64,000 nucleotides of DNA from Betaproteobacteria bacterium (GTDB taxonomy: Bacteria > Pseudomonadota > Gammaproteobacteria > Burkholderiales > Burkholderiaceae_F), in contig BOKW01000002.1 in the NCBI GenBank assembly GCA_016861185.1, positions 591,659 to 655,658 of the forward strand. The letters are read 5' to 3'. This document shows, piece after piece, positions 10,287-19,364 of this stretch (position 1 is its first letter; each line of letters opens with the position of its first letter). The position numbers and the translations under genes were made by a program. The notes beneath the pieces were generated by a model. The model had not been told where the DNA came from, made no database searches, and saw only the letters and a list, made by a program, of their open reading frames with translations.

Positions 10287-11392
10287 GCGTCCTTGGGCGC
10301 GCGCGCGGCGATCGGCGGGACCGGCAGCTCGACATCGCCGTTCTGCGCGCGCTGCAGCAGCGCGTGGTCCATCAGTACGAGTGCCAGCATCGCCTCGGCG
10401 ATCGGCGTGGCGCGGATGCCGACGCAGGGATCGTGGCGGCCGTGCGTTTCGACCGTCACCGGCCGGTTGTTGCGGTCGATCGAGCGGCGCGGCAGCCGGA
10501 TGCTCGACGTGGGCTTGATCGCGATCGACACTTCGATGTCTTGGCCGGTCGAGATCCCGCCCAGCACCCCGCCGGCGTGGTTCGACAGGAAACCGTCCGG
10601 TGTCAGCTCGTCGCCGTGCTCGCTGCCTTTCTGCGCGACCGCGCCGAAGCCGGCACCGATCTCCACCCCTTTGACCGCGTTGATGCCCATCATCGCGTAC
10701 GCGATGTCGGCGTCGAGCTTGTCGTACAGCGGCGCGCCGAGCCCGACCGGCACATCCGTCGCGGTCACGCGCAGCCGCGCGCCGCACGAGTCGCCCTGCC
10801 TGCGCAATGCGTCCATGTAGTCCTCGAGCCGAGGGACGATCGCCTCGTTCGGCGCGAAGAACGGGTTGCGCTCCGCGTGTTCCCAGGCGACGAAGGCAAT
10901 CTCGATCTCGCCGAGCTGCTGCAGACAACCGCGCACGCGCGTGCCGTAACGCTCGCGCAGCCATTTCTTCGCAACGGCGCCGGCGGCAACCATCGGCGCG
11001 GTCAGCCGCGCCGACGAGCGCCCGCCGCCGCGCGGATCGCGAGCGCCGTACTTGCGCCAGTACGTGTAGTCGGCATGGCCGGGACGGAACGTATCGAGCA
11101 GATTCTCGTAATCGCTGCTGCGCTGATCCTCGTTGCGGATCAGCAGCGCGATCGGCGTGCCGGTCGTCCGGCCTTCGAACACGCCCGACAGGATCTCGAC
11201 CCGATCAGATTCGCGCCGCTGCGTCACGTGGCGCGAAGTGCCCGGCTTGCGCCGGTCCAGATCCGGCTGCAGGTCTTCGACCGCAAGCGCAAGCCCGGGC
11301 GGACAGCCGTCGATTACGCAACCGATCGCCGGGCCATGCGATTCGCCGAAGTTGGTGACCCGAAGCAGATGCCCGAACGTCGAACCGGCCAT
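10283..11392 (-). CDS. aroC: Chorismate synthase
   Basis: Converts 5-enolpyruvylshikimate-3-phosphate to chorismate with reduced FMN as cofactor, the last step of the shikimate pathway. 369 residues, full length. Signatures are [15 protein letters not shown] near the N-terminus, [20 protein letters not shown] in the centre and [17 protein letters not shown] near the C-terminus. It lies 62 bp after the LplT/PlsC fusion gene and overlaps the following MFS gene. Confidence 0.97.
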   Translation of the reverse strand: MAGSTFGHLLRVTNFGESHGPAIGCVIDGCPPGLALAVEDLQPDLDRRKPGTSRHVTQRRESDRVEILSGVFEGRTTGTPIALLIRNEDQRSSDYENLLDTFRPGHADYTYWRKYGARDPRGGGRSSARLTAPMVAAGAVAKKWLRERYGTRVRGCLQQLGEIEIAFVAWEHAERNPFFAPNEAIVPRLEDYMDALRRQGDSCGARLRVTATDVPVGLGAPLYDKLDADIAYAMMGINAVKGVEIGAGFGAVAQKGSEHGDELTPDGFLSNHAGGVLGGISTGQDIEVSIAIKPTSSIRLPRRSIDRNNRPVTVETHGRHDPCVGIRATPIAEAMLALVLMDHALLQRAQNGDVELPVPPIAARAPKDA

Positions 11393-11454
11393 GAAGCGTC
11401 TCTCGAGAACGGCCTGATTCTAGTTCTTGGTCGCGCGCAGCGCGGCGTGCGGCT

Positions 11455-13344
11455 TCACTTCCAGTCGCCGCGCAGCGTGGCGACCATCGACTGCAGCGCT
11501 TCCGGCGACGCTTCGGCGGGTCCCACCGGCAGGCCGACCGCCACGCCGATCTTCGAGAACAGCCCGCGGCGGAAAGGTTTGGTCATCGCCGCGCCGCCCT
11601 TGCGCGAGAAGAACGATCCCCACAGCCCCTGCAGCGCGACCGGGATCACCGGCACCGGATCGCGTTCGAGGATGCGCGTAATGCCGGGACGAAACGGGCC
11701 GATCTCGCCGCTGTCGGTGATCCGCCCTTCCGGGAAGATGCAGACGAGCTGGCCGTCGCGCAGTTCTTCCGATACGCGCTCGAACGCGCGTTCCATCATG
11801 GCCGCGTCGACCTTCGCGGGCGCGATCGGAATCGCCTTGACCTGCCGGAACAGCCAGGACAACACCGGGACGCGGAAGATGCCGAGGTCCATCACGAAAC
11901 GGATCGGCCGCGGACTCATCGCCATCAGCACCAGCGCGTCGACGAAGCTCACGTGGTTGCTGACGATCACCGCAGGACCTTCGGCCGGAATGCGCTCCAC
12001 GCCCTGCCGCCGGATGCGATAGACGGTGCCGACGAGCAGCCAGGACAAGAAACGCAGCAGGAACTCCGGCACCAGCGTATAGATGTAGATGGCGACCAGC
12101 ACGTTCAGCAGCGCCGTCAGGAGGAAGAGCTGCGGGATCGACAGCCCGAGCGGCCCGAGCACCAGCGCGGCAAAGCCCGCCGCGAGGATCAGGAACACCG
12201 CGTTCAGGATGTTGTTCGACGCGATGATCCGTGCCTTGTGCGTCGCCTCGCTGCGCGTCTGGATCAGCGCGTACAGCGGCACGCTGTAGAAGCCGGCGAA
12301 CAACGCGAGCAGGAGCAGGTCCGCGAGCACGCGCCAGTGCGCCGCGATCGCGAGGAACTGCGCGGCCGTCAAAGGCGCGCCCGCCGGCAGGTCCTGCACC
12401 GCCAAGTACAGATCGACTGTGAAGGCCGACATGCCGATCGAGCCGAAAGGCACGAGTCCGATCTCGACCTGGTGGCGCGACATCCGCTCGCACGCGAGCG
12501 AACCGAGCCCGATGCCGATCGAAAACACGGCGAGCAACAGCGTGGCCACGGCCGGGTCGCCGCGCAGCGTCTGCTGCGCAAACTGAGGGAACTGGGTCAG
12601 GAATACGGCGCCGAAGAACCACAGCCAGGAGATGCCGAGCACCGACAGGAACACCGCGCGGTCGCGCCGCGCGACCTGCACGTTGTGCCAGGTGACGCGA
12701 ATGGGGTTCCAGTCGATCGCGAGCTTCGGATCCGAAGGTGCGGCCGACGGAATCGCAAAGCTCGCCGCCAGCCCCGCCAACGCGAGCGCCACGCACACGG
12801 CGGCCGCGTAGAGGTTGCCCGCGGGGCTGGCGTCGATCAGCGCACCGGCCGCCATCGTGCCGAGCAGGATCGCGACGAAGGTGCCCATCTCGACCAGCCC
12901 GTTGCCGCCGACGATTTCGGTCGGCGCCAGCACTTGCGGCAGGTACGCGTACTTGACCGGGCCGAACAGCGTCGAATGCAGACCCATCAGGAAGGTGCAG
13001 GCGAGCAGCACCGCGAAGCTGTGCGCCCAGAAACCCCACGCACCGGCCAGCATGATCGCGACCTCGAGCAGCTTGACGAGCCGCATCAGCCGCGCCTTGT
13101 CGTACTTGTCGGCAAGCTGCCCGCTGGTCGCGGAGAACAGCAGGAACGGCAGCACGAACAGCGCCGCGATCAGGTTGACCGCCAGCGCGGGCGCCAGCGT
13201 CGTGTAGTCGGCCGCCTTGTACGTGACCAGCAGCGTGAACGCGTACTTGAAGACGTTGTCGTTGGCCGCGCCGAGGAACTGCGTCCAGAAGAACGGCGCG
13301 AAGCGGCGCTGCGCGAGCAGTGCGAACTGTCCGGGGGAAGACAC
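11455..13344 (-). CDS. LplT-like MFS transporter fused to 1-acyl-glycerol-phosphate acyltransferase
   Basis: A 629-residue membrane protein with two parts. Residues 1 to about 420 form a 12-segment MFS domain like the lysophospholipid flippase LplT (FWTQFLGAANDNVFKYAF, GPVKYAYLPQVL). The C-terminal 200 residues form a PlsC-type acyltransferase with NHVSFVDALV (the NHxxxxD catalytic box) and FPEGRIT (glycerophosphate-binding box). It probably brings in lysophospholipids and re-acylates them. The acyl-ACP synthetase domain present in full LplT-Aas fusions is missing. It uses a GTG start with GAGGAA upstream and lies 12 bp after the amidohydrolase gene. Confidence 0.9.
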   Translation of the reverse strand: MSSPGQFALLAQRRFAPFFWTQFLGAANDNVFKYAFTLLVTYKAADYTTLAPALAVNLIAALFVLPFLLFSATSGQLADKYDKARLMRLVKLLEVAIMLAGAWGFWAHSFAVLLACTFLMGLHSTLFGPVKYAYLPQVLAPTEIVGGNGLVEMGTFVAILLGTMAAGALIDASPAGNLYAAAVCVALALAGLAASFAIPSAAPSDPKLAIDWNPIRVTWHNVQVARRDRAVFLSVLGISWLWFFGAVFLTQFPQFAQQTLRGDPAVATLLLAVFSIGIGLGSLACERMSRHQVEIGLVPFGSIGMSAFTVDLYLAVQDLPAGAPLTAAQFLAIAAHWRVLADLLLLALFAGFYSVPLYALIQTRSEATHKARIIASNNILNAVFLILAAGFAALVLGPLGLSIPQLFLLTALLNVLVAIYIYTLVPEFLLRFLSWLLVGTVYRIRRQGVERIPAEGPAVIVSNHVSFVDALVLMAMSPRPIRFVMDLGIFRVPVLSWLFRQVKAIPIAPAKVDAAMMERAFERVSEELRDGQLVCIFPEGRITDSGEIGPFRPGITRILERDPVPVIPVALQGLWGSFFSRKGGAAMTKPFRRGLFSKIGVAVGLPVGPAEASPEALQSMVATLRGDWK

Positions 13345-13356
13345 GGTCGGGATTCC

Positions 13357-14589
13357 TCAGTTGTTGTCGTTCTGGGGAGCGAAGAAGTCGCGCGTGTGGA
13401 ACACGCTCGGCGCAAGCCGCGCGGCGCCGTCCGCCAGCGTGCGCTTGAGCACGAACTCGAACAGCAGCGGATTGAACGCGCGGATCCGCAGCAGCACTTC
13501 GGCCGTAGCGGCGTCGAGCAGCCCGGCCGCGATGAACATCGGCATCGAATACAGCAGCCCGATCCCCGGCAGCGGGTAGTCCGAACCGTGCAGCAGCCGG
13601 TGGTGCCAGTCGCCGCGCGCGAGCAGCCGCCGCATCACGTCGAGTTCGCGGTTGCGTTGGAACACGGCGGACAGATCGCCGAAGAGCCGCCCTTCGTAGC
13701 GCGCATCGTCCATCAGGCGCGCGAACAGGTCGAACGCGCGCTCGCGCGGGCCGTCTTCGCCGCGGTCGATGTCGCGCGCGTGCCCGAGCGTGGCGGCGTG
13801 CGCGACGACCACGCGCACGCCGGCGTCGAGCGCGCGCCGCAGTCGCAGCGGGTTGTTGAACGCGTGCTGGCGCGCGCCGGGCGCGGCGACTTCCTCGCCG
13901 CCGTGGACGATCAGCGGCAGCCGGTGCGCGACGAGCCGCGCGTAGAACGCGTCGCAGCGCGCCGACGCCGGGTCGATGTTCATCGACGAAGGCAGCCACT
14001 TGACCGCGCGCGCACCGGCGGCCGCGGCAGCGTCGAGCCGCTCGAGCGCATCGGGCCGGTAGGGGTGGATCGACGCGACCCACTCGAAGCGTTCCGGCCG
14101 GGCGCGCGCGACTGCGACCGCGTACGCGTTCGGTGTATGGAAGGTCGAGCGTTCGGGCCGCTCGACGCCGGCATCGTCGACCGCATGGTCGAAGGCGAAG
14201 AGCAGCATCCTGAAGCCGGGCGGGAACGCATCGAGCAGCGCGTTCAGGCGCTCGACGTAGCGCGCATCGACCGCGCCGTCCGGCGCATCGTCGACGCAGG
14301 CTGCGGCCATCAACACCTTGCGGCGGATGCGCTCGATCGGTTTGAACCAGCTCTGGGTATCCGGATGGACGTACGCGCCGCCGCCCGAGTCGCCCGTGCC
14401 GACCAGATGCGCATGCGCGTCCCAGACGCGCTGCGGGTCCAACCCGCTCCACGCAGCAGCGACCAGTTCGTGACGCGCCAGTTCGGCGGGCAGCGGAGCG
14501 AAACAGCCGGCCTCGGCCGCTTGCGCGCGCGCAAATACCGCGGTGAAAGGACCGGCGCAGCAGAGGCAGAGGAATTGGCGGCGATTCAT
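13357..14589 (-). CDS. Amidohydrolase-family metal-dependent hydrolase, probably Tat-exported
   Basis: A 410-residue TIM-barrel hydrolase of the amidohydrolase_2 (ACMSD-like) type. The first metal motif is DAHAHL, later metal or active-site segments are PLIVHGGEE and VVVAHAATLGH, and the strand-8 aspartate is in LLHGSDYPLPG. The N-terminus MNRRQFLCLCC with a hydrophobic stretch resembles a twin-arginine signal. Substrate and reaction (hydrolysis or decarboxylation) are not evident. Confidence 0.8.
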   Translation of the reverse strand: MNRRQFLCLCCAGPFTAVFARAQAAEAGCFAPLPAELARHELVAAAWSGLDPQRVWDAHAHLVGTGDSGGGAYVHPDTQSWFKPIERIRRKVLMAAACVDDAPDGAVDARYVERLNALLDAFPPGFRMLLFAFDHAVDDAGVERPERSTFHTPNAYAVAVARARPERFEWVASIHPYRPDALERLDAAAAAGARAVKWLPSSMNIDPASARCDAFYARLVAHRLPLIVHGGEEVAAPGARQHAFNNPLRLRRALDAGVRVVVAHAATLGHARDIDRGEDGPRERAFDLFARLMDDARYEGRLFGDLSAVFQRNRELDVMRRLLARGDWHHRLLHGSDYPLPGIGLLYSMPMFIAAGLLDAATAEVLLRIRAFNPLLFEFVLKRTLADGAARLAPSVFHTRDFFAPQNDNN

Positions 14590-14676
14590 GCTGCCGCGGA
14601 TGGTAGGCAGCCGATCGGTGCGGTCCAGCGCGCGCAGGTCAGGTCGCGCGTTTCGATACCCGCGGTGCCGCCGAAG

Positions 14677-15684
14677 TCAGCCTGCGATCGCATCCGCGAG
14701 CGCAAGCCCCGACAGATACGCGCCTTCGACCCGCGGCGGCCCGAACCAGTCGCCCGCCACGCCGATGCGATGCCGCGCGTCCCACAGGCACGGCTGCGGC
14801 AGCGATTCACGGGCGGTGGCGACGGTCCAGCGATGCGCCGTCGCGTGGCGCAGTTCGAGCGCTCGGCCGACGCGCGCGGCAAACGCATCGGCGAGCCACC
14901 GCGCCGCCTCATCGTCGCCGATGACGAAGTGCCGGCGCGACCAGGCGGGATGCGCGTGCAGCACCCAGCGCTCGGCCACGCCCTGGACGGTCGGGCGCAG
15001 CGGCTTGCGATCGTCGCGCGCAATCCAGCCGAGTGCGGCATCGCCGTTAACGAACGCGCCGTCGAAATCGATCCCGCTCGGCCGCGCCAGCGCCAGCAGC
15101 GCAGCCCAGCAAGGCTCCCAGACCAGCGCGGCCAACCGATCCGCGAGGTCGCTGACGCCGCGCAGCAGTTCGGCGCAACCGGGCGACGGCAGCGCGAGAC
15201 CAACGACGTCGAAGCCGCTCGCCGAGCGCTCGTTGCGCGCTTCGTCGTGGACGAACCAGCGCCCGCCGCGCCGTTCGAGCGCGGCGATGCGAACGCCGAA
15301 CTGGACATCGAGCCCGGCCGCGAGCCGCCGCGGTAGCGCCGCCATCGCGGGGACGCCGACCCAGCGTTCGGCCGACATCGACTTCTCGGTCGATCGGCCC
15401 CCGGTGAACGCGATCACGCGGCCGTTCCAGCACTGCACAACGCCTTCGCTGCGCAAGGGCGCGAGCGCCGCCTCGAAGCGGTGATGCTGGACGGTGAAGT
15501 ACTGCGCGCCGTGGTCGAACGGTCCGAACGCGGTCGGCAGCGTCGCAACGCGTCCGCCCGCCGCGCGCCCGGCCTCGAAGACGGCGACGCGCGCGCCGCG
15601 CGCTGCCAGTTCGCGCGCGCAGGCCAGCCCTGCGACGCCCGCGCCGACGATCGCGACGCGGACCCTGGATACCGCCAGACTCAC
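14677..15684 (-). CDS. FAD-dependent amine oxidase/renalase-like oxidoreductase
   Basis: A 335-residue flavoprotein. The dinucleotide-binding motif VAIVGAGVAGLACARELA is at the N-terminus, followed by the GRVATL and FDHGAQYFTV segments typical of bacterial renalase-like amine oxidases. The C-terminal VAGDWFGPPRVEGAYLSG contacts FAD and caps the fold. The substrate is unknown. Its GTG start overlaps the stop of the upstream CBS gene (GTGA), so the pair is probably co-translated. Confidence 0.85.
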   Translation of the reverse strand: MSLAVSRVRVAIVGAGVAGLACARELAARGARVAVFEAGRAAGGRVATLPTAFGPFDHGAQYFTVQHHRFEAALAPLRSEGVVQCWNGRVIAFTGGRSTEKSMSAERWVGVPAMAALPRRLAAGLDVQFGVRIAALERRGGRWFVHDEARNERSASGFDVVGLALPSPGCAELLRGVSDLADRLAALVWEPCWAALLALARPSGIDFDGAFVNGDAALGWIARDDRKPLRPTVQGVAERWVLHAHPAWSRRHFVIGDDEAARWLADAFAARVGRALELRHATAHRWTVATARESLPQPCLWDARHRIGVAGDWFGPPRVEGAYLSGLALADAIAG

Positions 15685-16133
15685 CCGCTAACCGACTCCT
15701 GTTCGGGCCAGTCGCGGATGTAGGCCTTGAGCATGCGGTTCTCGAAGCTCTGTTCTTCGAGCACGGCTCTCGCCACGTCGTAGAAGGAGATCACCCCTTC
15801 GAGCGCACGGCCGTTGAGCACCGGCAGGTAGCGCACGTGGCTTTCGAGCATCAGGCGGCGCACCTCGTTGACGTCGGTCTCCGGCGTCACGGTCAGCGGC
15901 GAATCGTCCATCACGCTGCGCACGAGCCGGTCGCCGACCGAACCCTTGTTCTCGTACAGCGTCTTGATGACTTCGCGGAAGGTCAGCATGCCGACCAGAT
16001 CGCCGTGCTCCATCACGACGACGGAGCCGATGTCCTTTTCGGCCATCGTCTGCACGGCAGACCACAGCGTGTGATCCGGCGTTACCGTAAACAGCGCGTT
16101 GCCCTTGACCCGCAGGATGTCGCTGACCTTCAT
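15681..16133 (-). CDS. CBS-domain pair protein
   Basis: A 150-residue protein made almost entirely of two CBS motifs, a Bateman module that binds adenosine nucleotides and senses energy state. Recognisable segments are AEKDIGSVVVMEHGDLVGMLTF (first) and SHVRYLPVLNGRALEGVISFYDV (second). The ATG at 16133 is chosen because the protein then starts MKVSDIL and a GGGAG sequence lies upstream. The partner is unknown; the downstream FAD oxidoreductase is coupled to it. Confidence 0.9.
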   Translation of the reverse strand: MKVSDILRVKGNALFTVTPDHTLWSAVQTMAEKDIGSVVVMEHGDLVGMLTFREVIKTLYENKGSVGDRLVRSVMDDSPLTVTPETDVNEVRRLMLESHVRYLPVLNGRALEGVISFYDVARAVLEEQSFENRMLKAYIRDWPEQESVSG

Positions 16134-16232
16134 GACCTGTCTCCCTCGCCGTCGTTCACGACGCGCGGGCATCCTAGCCCACGGCCGCGGCCCCGGGAAT
16201 CGCCCGCTTGGGTTCCATACCGCCGATCGGCG

Positions 16233-17021
16233 TCAGGCGCGCCGCAGCCAGCCGAGTCCGGCCGAGGTGCCGCCCGGCGCCGTCCCGCGCGCCGGCCGGT
16301 ATTCGCATCCGACCCAGCCGGCGTAGCCCAGCCGGTCGAGCAGCGCGAACAGGTAGGGGTAATGGACCTCGCCCGAGTCGGGTTCGTGCCGATCGGGCAC
16401 GCCGGCGATCTGAACGTGCGCGACCAGCGGGAAGAAGCGCTCGAGGTGTCGCGCCAGATCGCCCTCCATGATCTGCAGGTGATAGAAGTCCAGTTGCAGG
16501 CCGAGGTTCGGCTTGTGCAACGCCGCGATCACGTCCGCCCCCTGCTGCTGGCGGGTCAGGTAATAACCGGGCATGTCGCGCGTATTGATCGGTTCGATCG
16601 TCACCGTGACGCCGTGCGGGCGCAGCGTGTCGCAGGCGTACGCGAGATTGCGCAGGTAGACGCGCAGGCATTCGTCGGGCGCGCAGTCGGCCGGCGGGCG
16701 TCCCGCCATCACGTGCAGCCGCGGCGCACCGACCGTGCGCGCATAGTCGAGCGCCTGCGCGATCGAGGCTTCGAACTCCTTCTCGCGGCCGGGCAGCGCG
16801 GCCAGGCCTCGCTCGCCGGCGTCGTGGTTGCCCTGCGGCGCGTTCATCAGCACGAGCTGCACACGCGCAGCGTCGAGCGCGCGCCTGAACTCGGTCGCCT
16901 CGACCGCGTACGGCGACTGCACCTCGACCGCGGCAAAACCGTCGCGCGCCGCGGCGGCCGCGCGGTGCACGAGCGCGTGCTCCGGGTACAGCGTGCTCAG
17001 GTTCGCGGCAAAACGCGGCAT
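16233..17021 (-). CDS. hyi: Hydroxypyruvate isomerase-like protein
   Basis: A 262-residue xylose-isomerase-like TIM barrel related to Hyi, which interconverts hydroxypyruvate and tartronate semialdehyde. Start MPRFAANLSTLY, segment LNAPQGNHDAGERGLAALPGRE, the metal/catalytic pieces TIEPINTRDMPGYYL, LQLDFYHLQIMEGD, HVQIAGVPDRHEPDSGE and the last glutamate in GCEYRPA follow the family closely. Related OtnI proteins act on 2-oxo-tetronate, and without partner genes here that remains possible. It ends the run downstream of pip with a 3-bp gap. Confidence 0.88.
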   Translation of the reverse strand: MPRFAANLSTLYPEHALVHRAAAAARDGFAAVEVQSPYAVEATEFRRALDAARVQLVLMNAPQGNHDAGERGLAALPGREKEFEASIAQALDYARTVGAPRLHVMAGRPPADCAPDECLRVYLRNLAYACDTLRPHGVTVTIEPINTRDMPGYYLTRQQQGADVIAALHKPNLGLQLDFYHLQIMEGDLARHLERFFPLVAHVQIAGVPDRHEPDSGEVHYPYLFALLDRLGYAGWVGCEYRPARGTAPGGTSAGLGWLRRA

Positions 17022-17024
17022 CGT

Positions 17025-17987
17025 CTACGCCAGAAGCTGCTTGAAGCGCTCGACTTCGCGCAGCACCGCGGCGCGCACGGGCGGCTCCCACACCGAGTGC
17101 CCGGCGTCGGCAACGACGACGTAACGCGCGCTCGGCCAGGCGCGCGCCAACTCGTCGGCGTTGACGATCGGACAGACCATGTCGTAGCGCGCCTGCACGA
17201 TCGCCGCCGGCAGATGGCGCACGCGATACAGGTTGTTGATCAACTGGTCGGGCGCGAGGAAGCAGTGGTGCGCGAAGTAATGCGCCTCGAGCCGCGCCAG
17301 GCCGAGCGCCTCGTCGGCGAAGTGCCGCACCAGCTCCGGATTCGGCAGCAGCGTCGAGCAGCTTCCCTCGTATTCGCTCCACGCGCGCGCGAACGGCAGG
17401 TGCACGCGCGGATCGGGATCGAACAGCCGTTTCAGATAGCCGCGCAGCAGATCGCCGCGTTCGGCCGCGGGCAGCATCTCGGCGAACCTGCGCCACGCCT
17501 CCGGGAAGATGTTGCGCAGTCCGTACAGGAACCAGTCGATCTCGGCAGCGCGGCCGAGGAAGATGCCGCGCAGCACGAAGCCCAGGCAGCGCTCGGGCAG
17601 CGCTTCGCCGTAGGCGAGCCCCAGCGTGCTGCCCCACGAGCCGCCGAACACGAGCCAGCGATGCACGCCGAGGTAGTTGCGCAGCTTTTCGATGTCGCGC
17701 ACGAGGTGCGCGGTCGTGTTGTTCGTCACCTCGCCGACCGGCGTCGATGCGCCGGCGCCGCGCTGGTCGAACAGCACGATGCGGAAGAAGTCCGGATCGA
17801 AGAAGCGCCGATGCTCGGGCGAGCTGCCGCCGCCCGGTCCGCCGTGCAGGAACACCACCGGCACGCCCTGCGGGTTGCCGCTCGTCTCCCAGTACATCGT
17901 GTGCACGTCGTCGAGCGGCAGCATGCCGGTGTCGTACGGTTCGACCGGCGCGTACAGCTCGGGGCGCGAATCGGTGCGTGCGTCCAT
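17025..17987 (-). CDS. pip: Prolyl aminopeptidase
   Basis: An alpha/beta-hydrolase serine peptidase (family S33) that removes N-terminal proline. The 320-residue protein has the oxyanion segment FLHGGPGGG, the S33 signature DQRGAGAS and the nucleophile elbow GGSWGS with Ser117. The C-terminal DAGHS supplies the histidine. The ATG at 17987 gives the usual MDARTDSRPELYAPVEP start. The gene diverges from metY with only 78 bp between the two start codons. Confidence 0.95.
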   Translation of the reverse strand: MDARTDSRPELYAPVEPYDTGMLPLDDVHTMYWETSGNPQGVPVVFLHGGPGGGSSPEHRRFFDPDFFRIVLFDQRGAGASTPVGEVTNNTTAHLVRDIEKLRNYLGVHRWLVFGGSWGSTLGLAYGEALPERCLGFVLRGIFLGRAAEIDWFLYGLRNIFPEAWRRFAEMLPAAERGDLLRGYLKRLFDPDPRVHLPFARAWSEYEGSCSTLLPNPELVRHFADEALGLARLEAHYFAHHCFLAPDQLINNLYRVRHLPAAIVQARYDMVCPIVNADELARAWPSARYVVVADAGHSVWEPPVRAAVLREVERFKQLLA

Positions 17988-18001
17988 GCGTGGCATTATG
18001 C

Positions 18002-18034
18002 CGCTGGCCCCGCGGCTGCGCCGCGGGGCCAGCG
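18002..18034. repeat. Perfect 14-bp inverted repeat between pip and metY
   Basis: Arms 18002-18015 and 18021-18034 are exact reverse complements separated by CTGCG, so either strand can form a very GC-rich hairpin. It lies between two divergent start codons, inside the region that must hold both promoters or leaders. No T-run follows on either strand, so it is not a classical terminator. Confidence 0.8.
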
Positions 18035-18065
18035 CTTCCGTTCTCCGAACGCGGATTCTGATCCG

Positions 18066-19364
18066 ATGAGTGGCCCGAAATACCCCGGCTTCGACACGCT
18101 GACGCTGCACGCGGGGCAGCGGCCCGATCCCGCAACCGGCGCGCGCGCGGTGCCGATCTACGCGTCGACGTCGTTCTGCTTCGACGATTCCGAGCACGCC
18201 GCGTCGCTGTTCAACATGGAGCGCGCCGGGCACGTGTACTCGCGGATCTCGAATCCGACGGTCGCCGTGCTCGAGGAGCGGATCGCCGCGCTCGAAAAGG
18301 GCGTCGGCGCGATCGCGACCGCAAGCGGACAGGCCGCGCTGCATCTAGCGATCGTCACGCTGATGGGCGCGGGCTCGCACATCGTCGCCAGTCGCGCGCT
18401 GTACGGCGGGTCGCACAACCTGCTCGCATACACGCTGAAGCGCTTCGGCATCGAAACGACCTTCGTTGATCCGCGTGACTTGGACGCGTGGCGTGCCGCG
18501 ATCCGCCCGAACACGCGGCTGCTGTTCGGCGAGACGCTCGGCAATCCGGGGCTCGACGTGCTCGACATCCCGAACGTCGCCGCGCTCGCGCACGAACACG
18601 GGCTGCCGTTGCTGGTCGACAGCACGTTCACGACACCCTATTTGATGCAACCGTTCGAGCTGGGCGCCGACCTCGTCTACCACTCGGCGACCAAGTTCCT
18701 CGGCGGCCACGGCGTGGCGATCGGCGGACTGCTCGTCGACGGCGGAACGTTCGACTGGGCCGCGAGCGGCAAGTTTCCGACGATCAGCGAGCCGTACGAA
18801 GGCTTCCACGGCATGAACTTCGCCGAGGAAAGCACCGTCGCGCCGTTCCTGCTGCGCGCACGCCGCGAAGGGCTGCGCGACTTCGGCGCGTGCATGAGCC
18901 CGCACACCGCCTTCCTGATCCTGCAGGGACTCGAGACGCTGCCGCTCCGAATGCAGCGGCACGTCGACAACACGCGTAAGGTCGTCGCTTTTCTGGCCGC
19001 GCAGCCGAACGTCGAGCGCGTCGCCTACCCCGAGCTGCCAACGCATCCGGACCGCGCGCTCGCCGAGCGCCTGCTGCCGCGCGGCTGCGGCGCGGTATTC
19101 AGCTTCGAGCTGAAGGGCTCGCGCGCCGCGGGGCGCAAGTTCGTCGAGTCGCTGAAGGTGTTTTCGCATCTCGCCAACGTCGGCGACGCGAAGTCGCTCG
19201 TGATCCACCCGGCGACGACGACGCACTTCCGCGTGCCCGACGAAGAGCTCGCCGCCGCCGGCATCACGCAGGGAACGATCCGGCTGTCGATCGGGCTTGA
19301 GGACCCCGACGACCTGATCGACGATCTGGCGCGCGCGCTGAAGGCTGCAGCGAAGGTGGCGTAA
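18066..19364 (+). CDS. metY: O-acetylhomoserine sulfhydrylase (aminocarboxypropyltransferase)
   Basis: A PLP enzyme that makes homocysteine (or methionine) from O-acetylhomoserine and sulfide or methanethiol. The 432-residue length and the MetY-type start GFDTLTLHAGQRPDP fit O-acetylhomoserine enzymes better than the shorter MetB/MetZ group. The PLP lysine is Lys210 in HSATKFLGGHG, and the phosphate-binding segment is TASGQAALHLA. The C-terminal SLIHPATTTH equivalent reads SLVIHPATTTHFRV. The stop overlaps the start of the next gene (TAATG). Confidence 0.93.
   Translation: MSGPKYPGFDTLTLHAGQRPDPATGARAVPIYASTSFCFDDSEHAASLFNMERAGHVYSRISNPTVAVLEERIAALEKGVGAIATASGQAALHLAIVTLMGAGSHIVASRALYGGSHNLLAYTLKRFGIETTFVDPRDLDAWRAAIRPNTRLLFGETLGNPGLDVLDIPNVAALAHEHGLPLLVDSTFTTPYLMQPFELGADLVYHSATKFLGGHGVAIGGLLVDGGTFDWAASGKFPTISEPYEGFHGMNFAEESTVAPFLLRARREGLRDFGACMSPHTAFLILQGLETLPLRMQRHVDNTRKVVAFLAAQPNVERVAYPELPTHPDRALAERLLPRGCGAVFSFELKGSRAAGRKFVESLKVFSHLANVGDAKSLVIHPATTTHFRVPDEELAAAGITQGTIRLSIGLEDPDDLIDDLARALKAAAKVA

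Noticed and set aside
15681..16133. Second phenylphosphate synthase C subunit
   Set aside because: It is a simple two-CBS protein of 150 residues without the ACT-like tail and is coupled to an FAD oxidoreductase more than 20 kb away.
17988..18065. SAM riboswitch or methionine leader upstream of metY
   Set aside because: Only 78 bp separate the two divergent start codons, and most of it is one simple hairpin; no room for a known SAM riboswitch fold.
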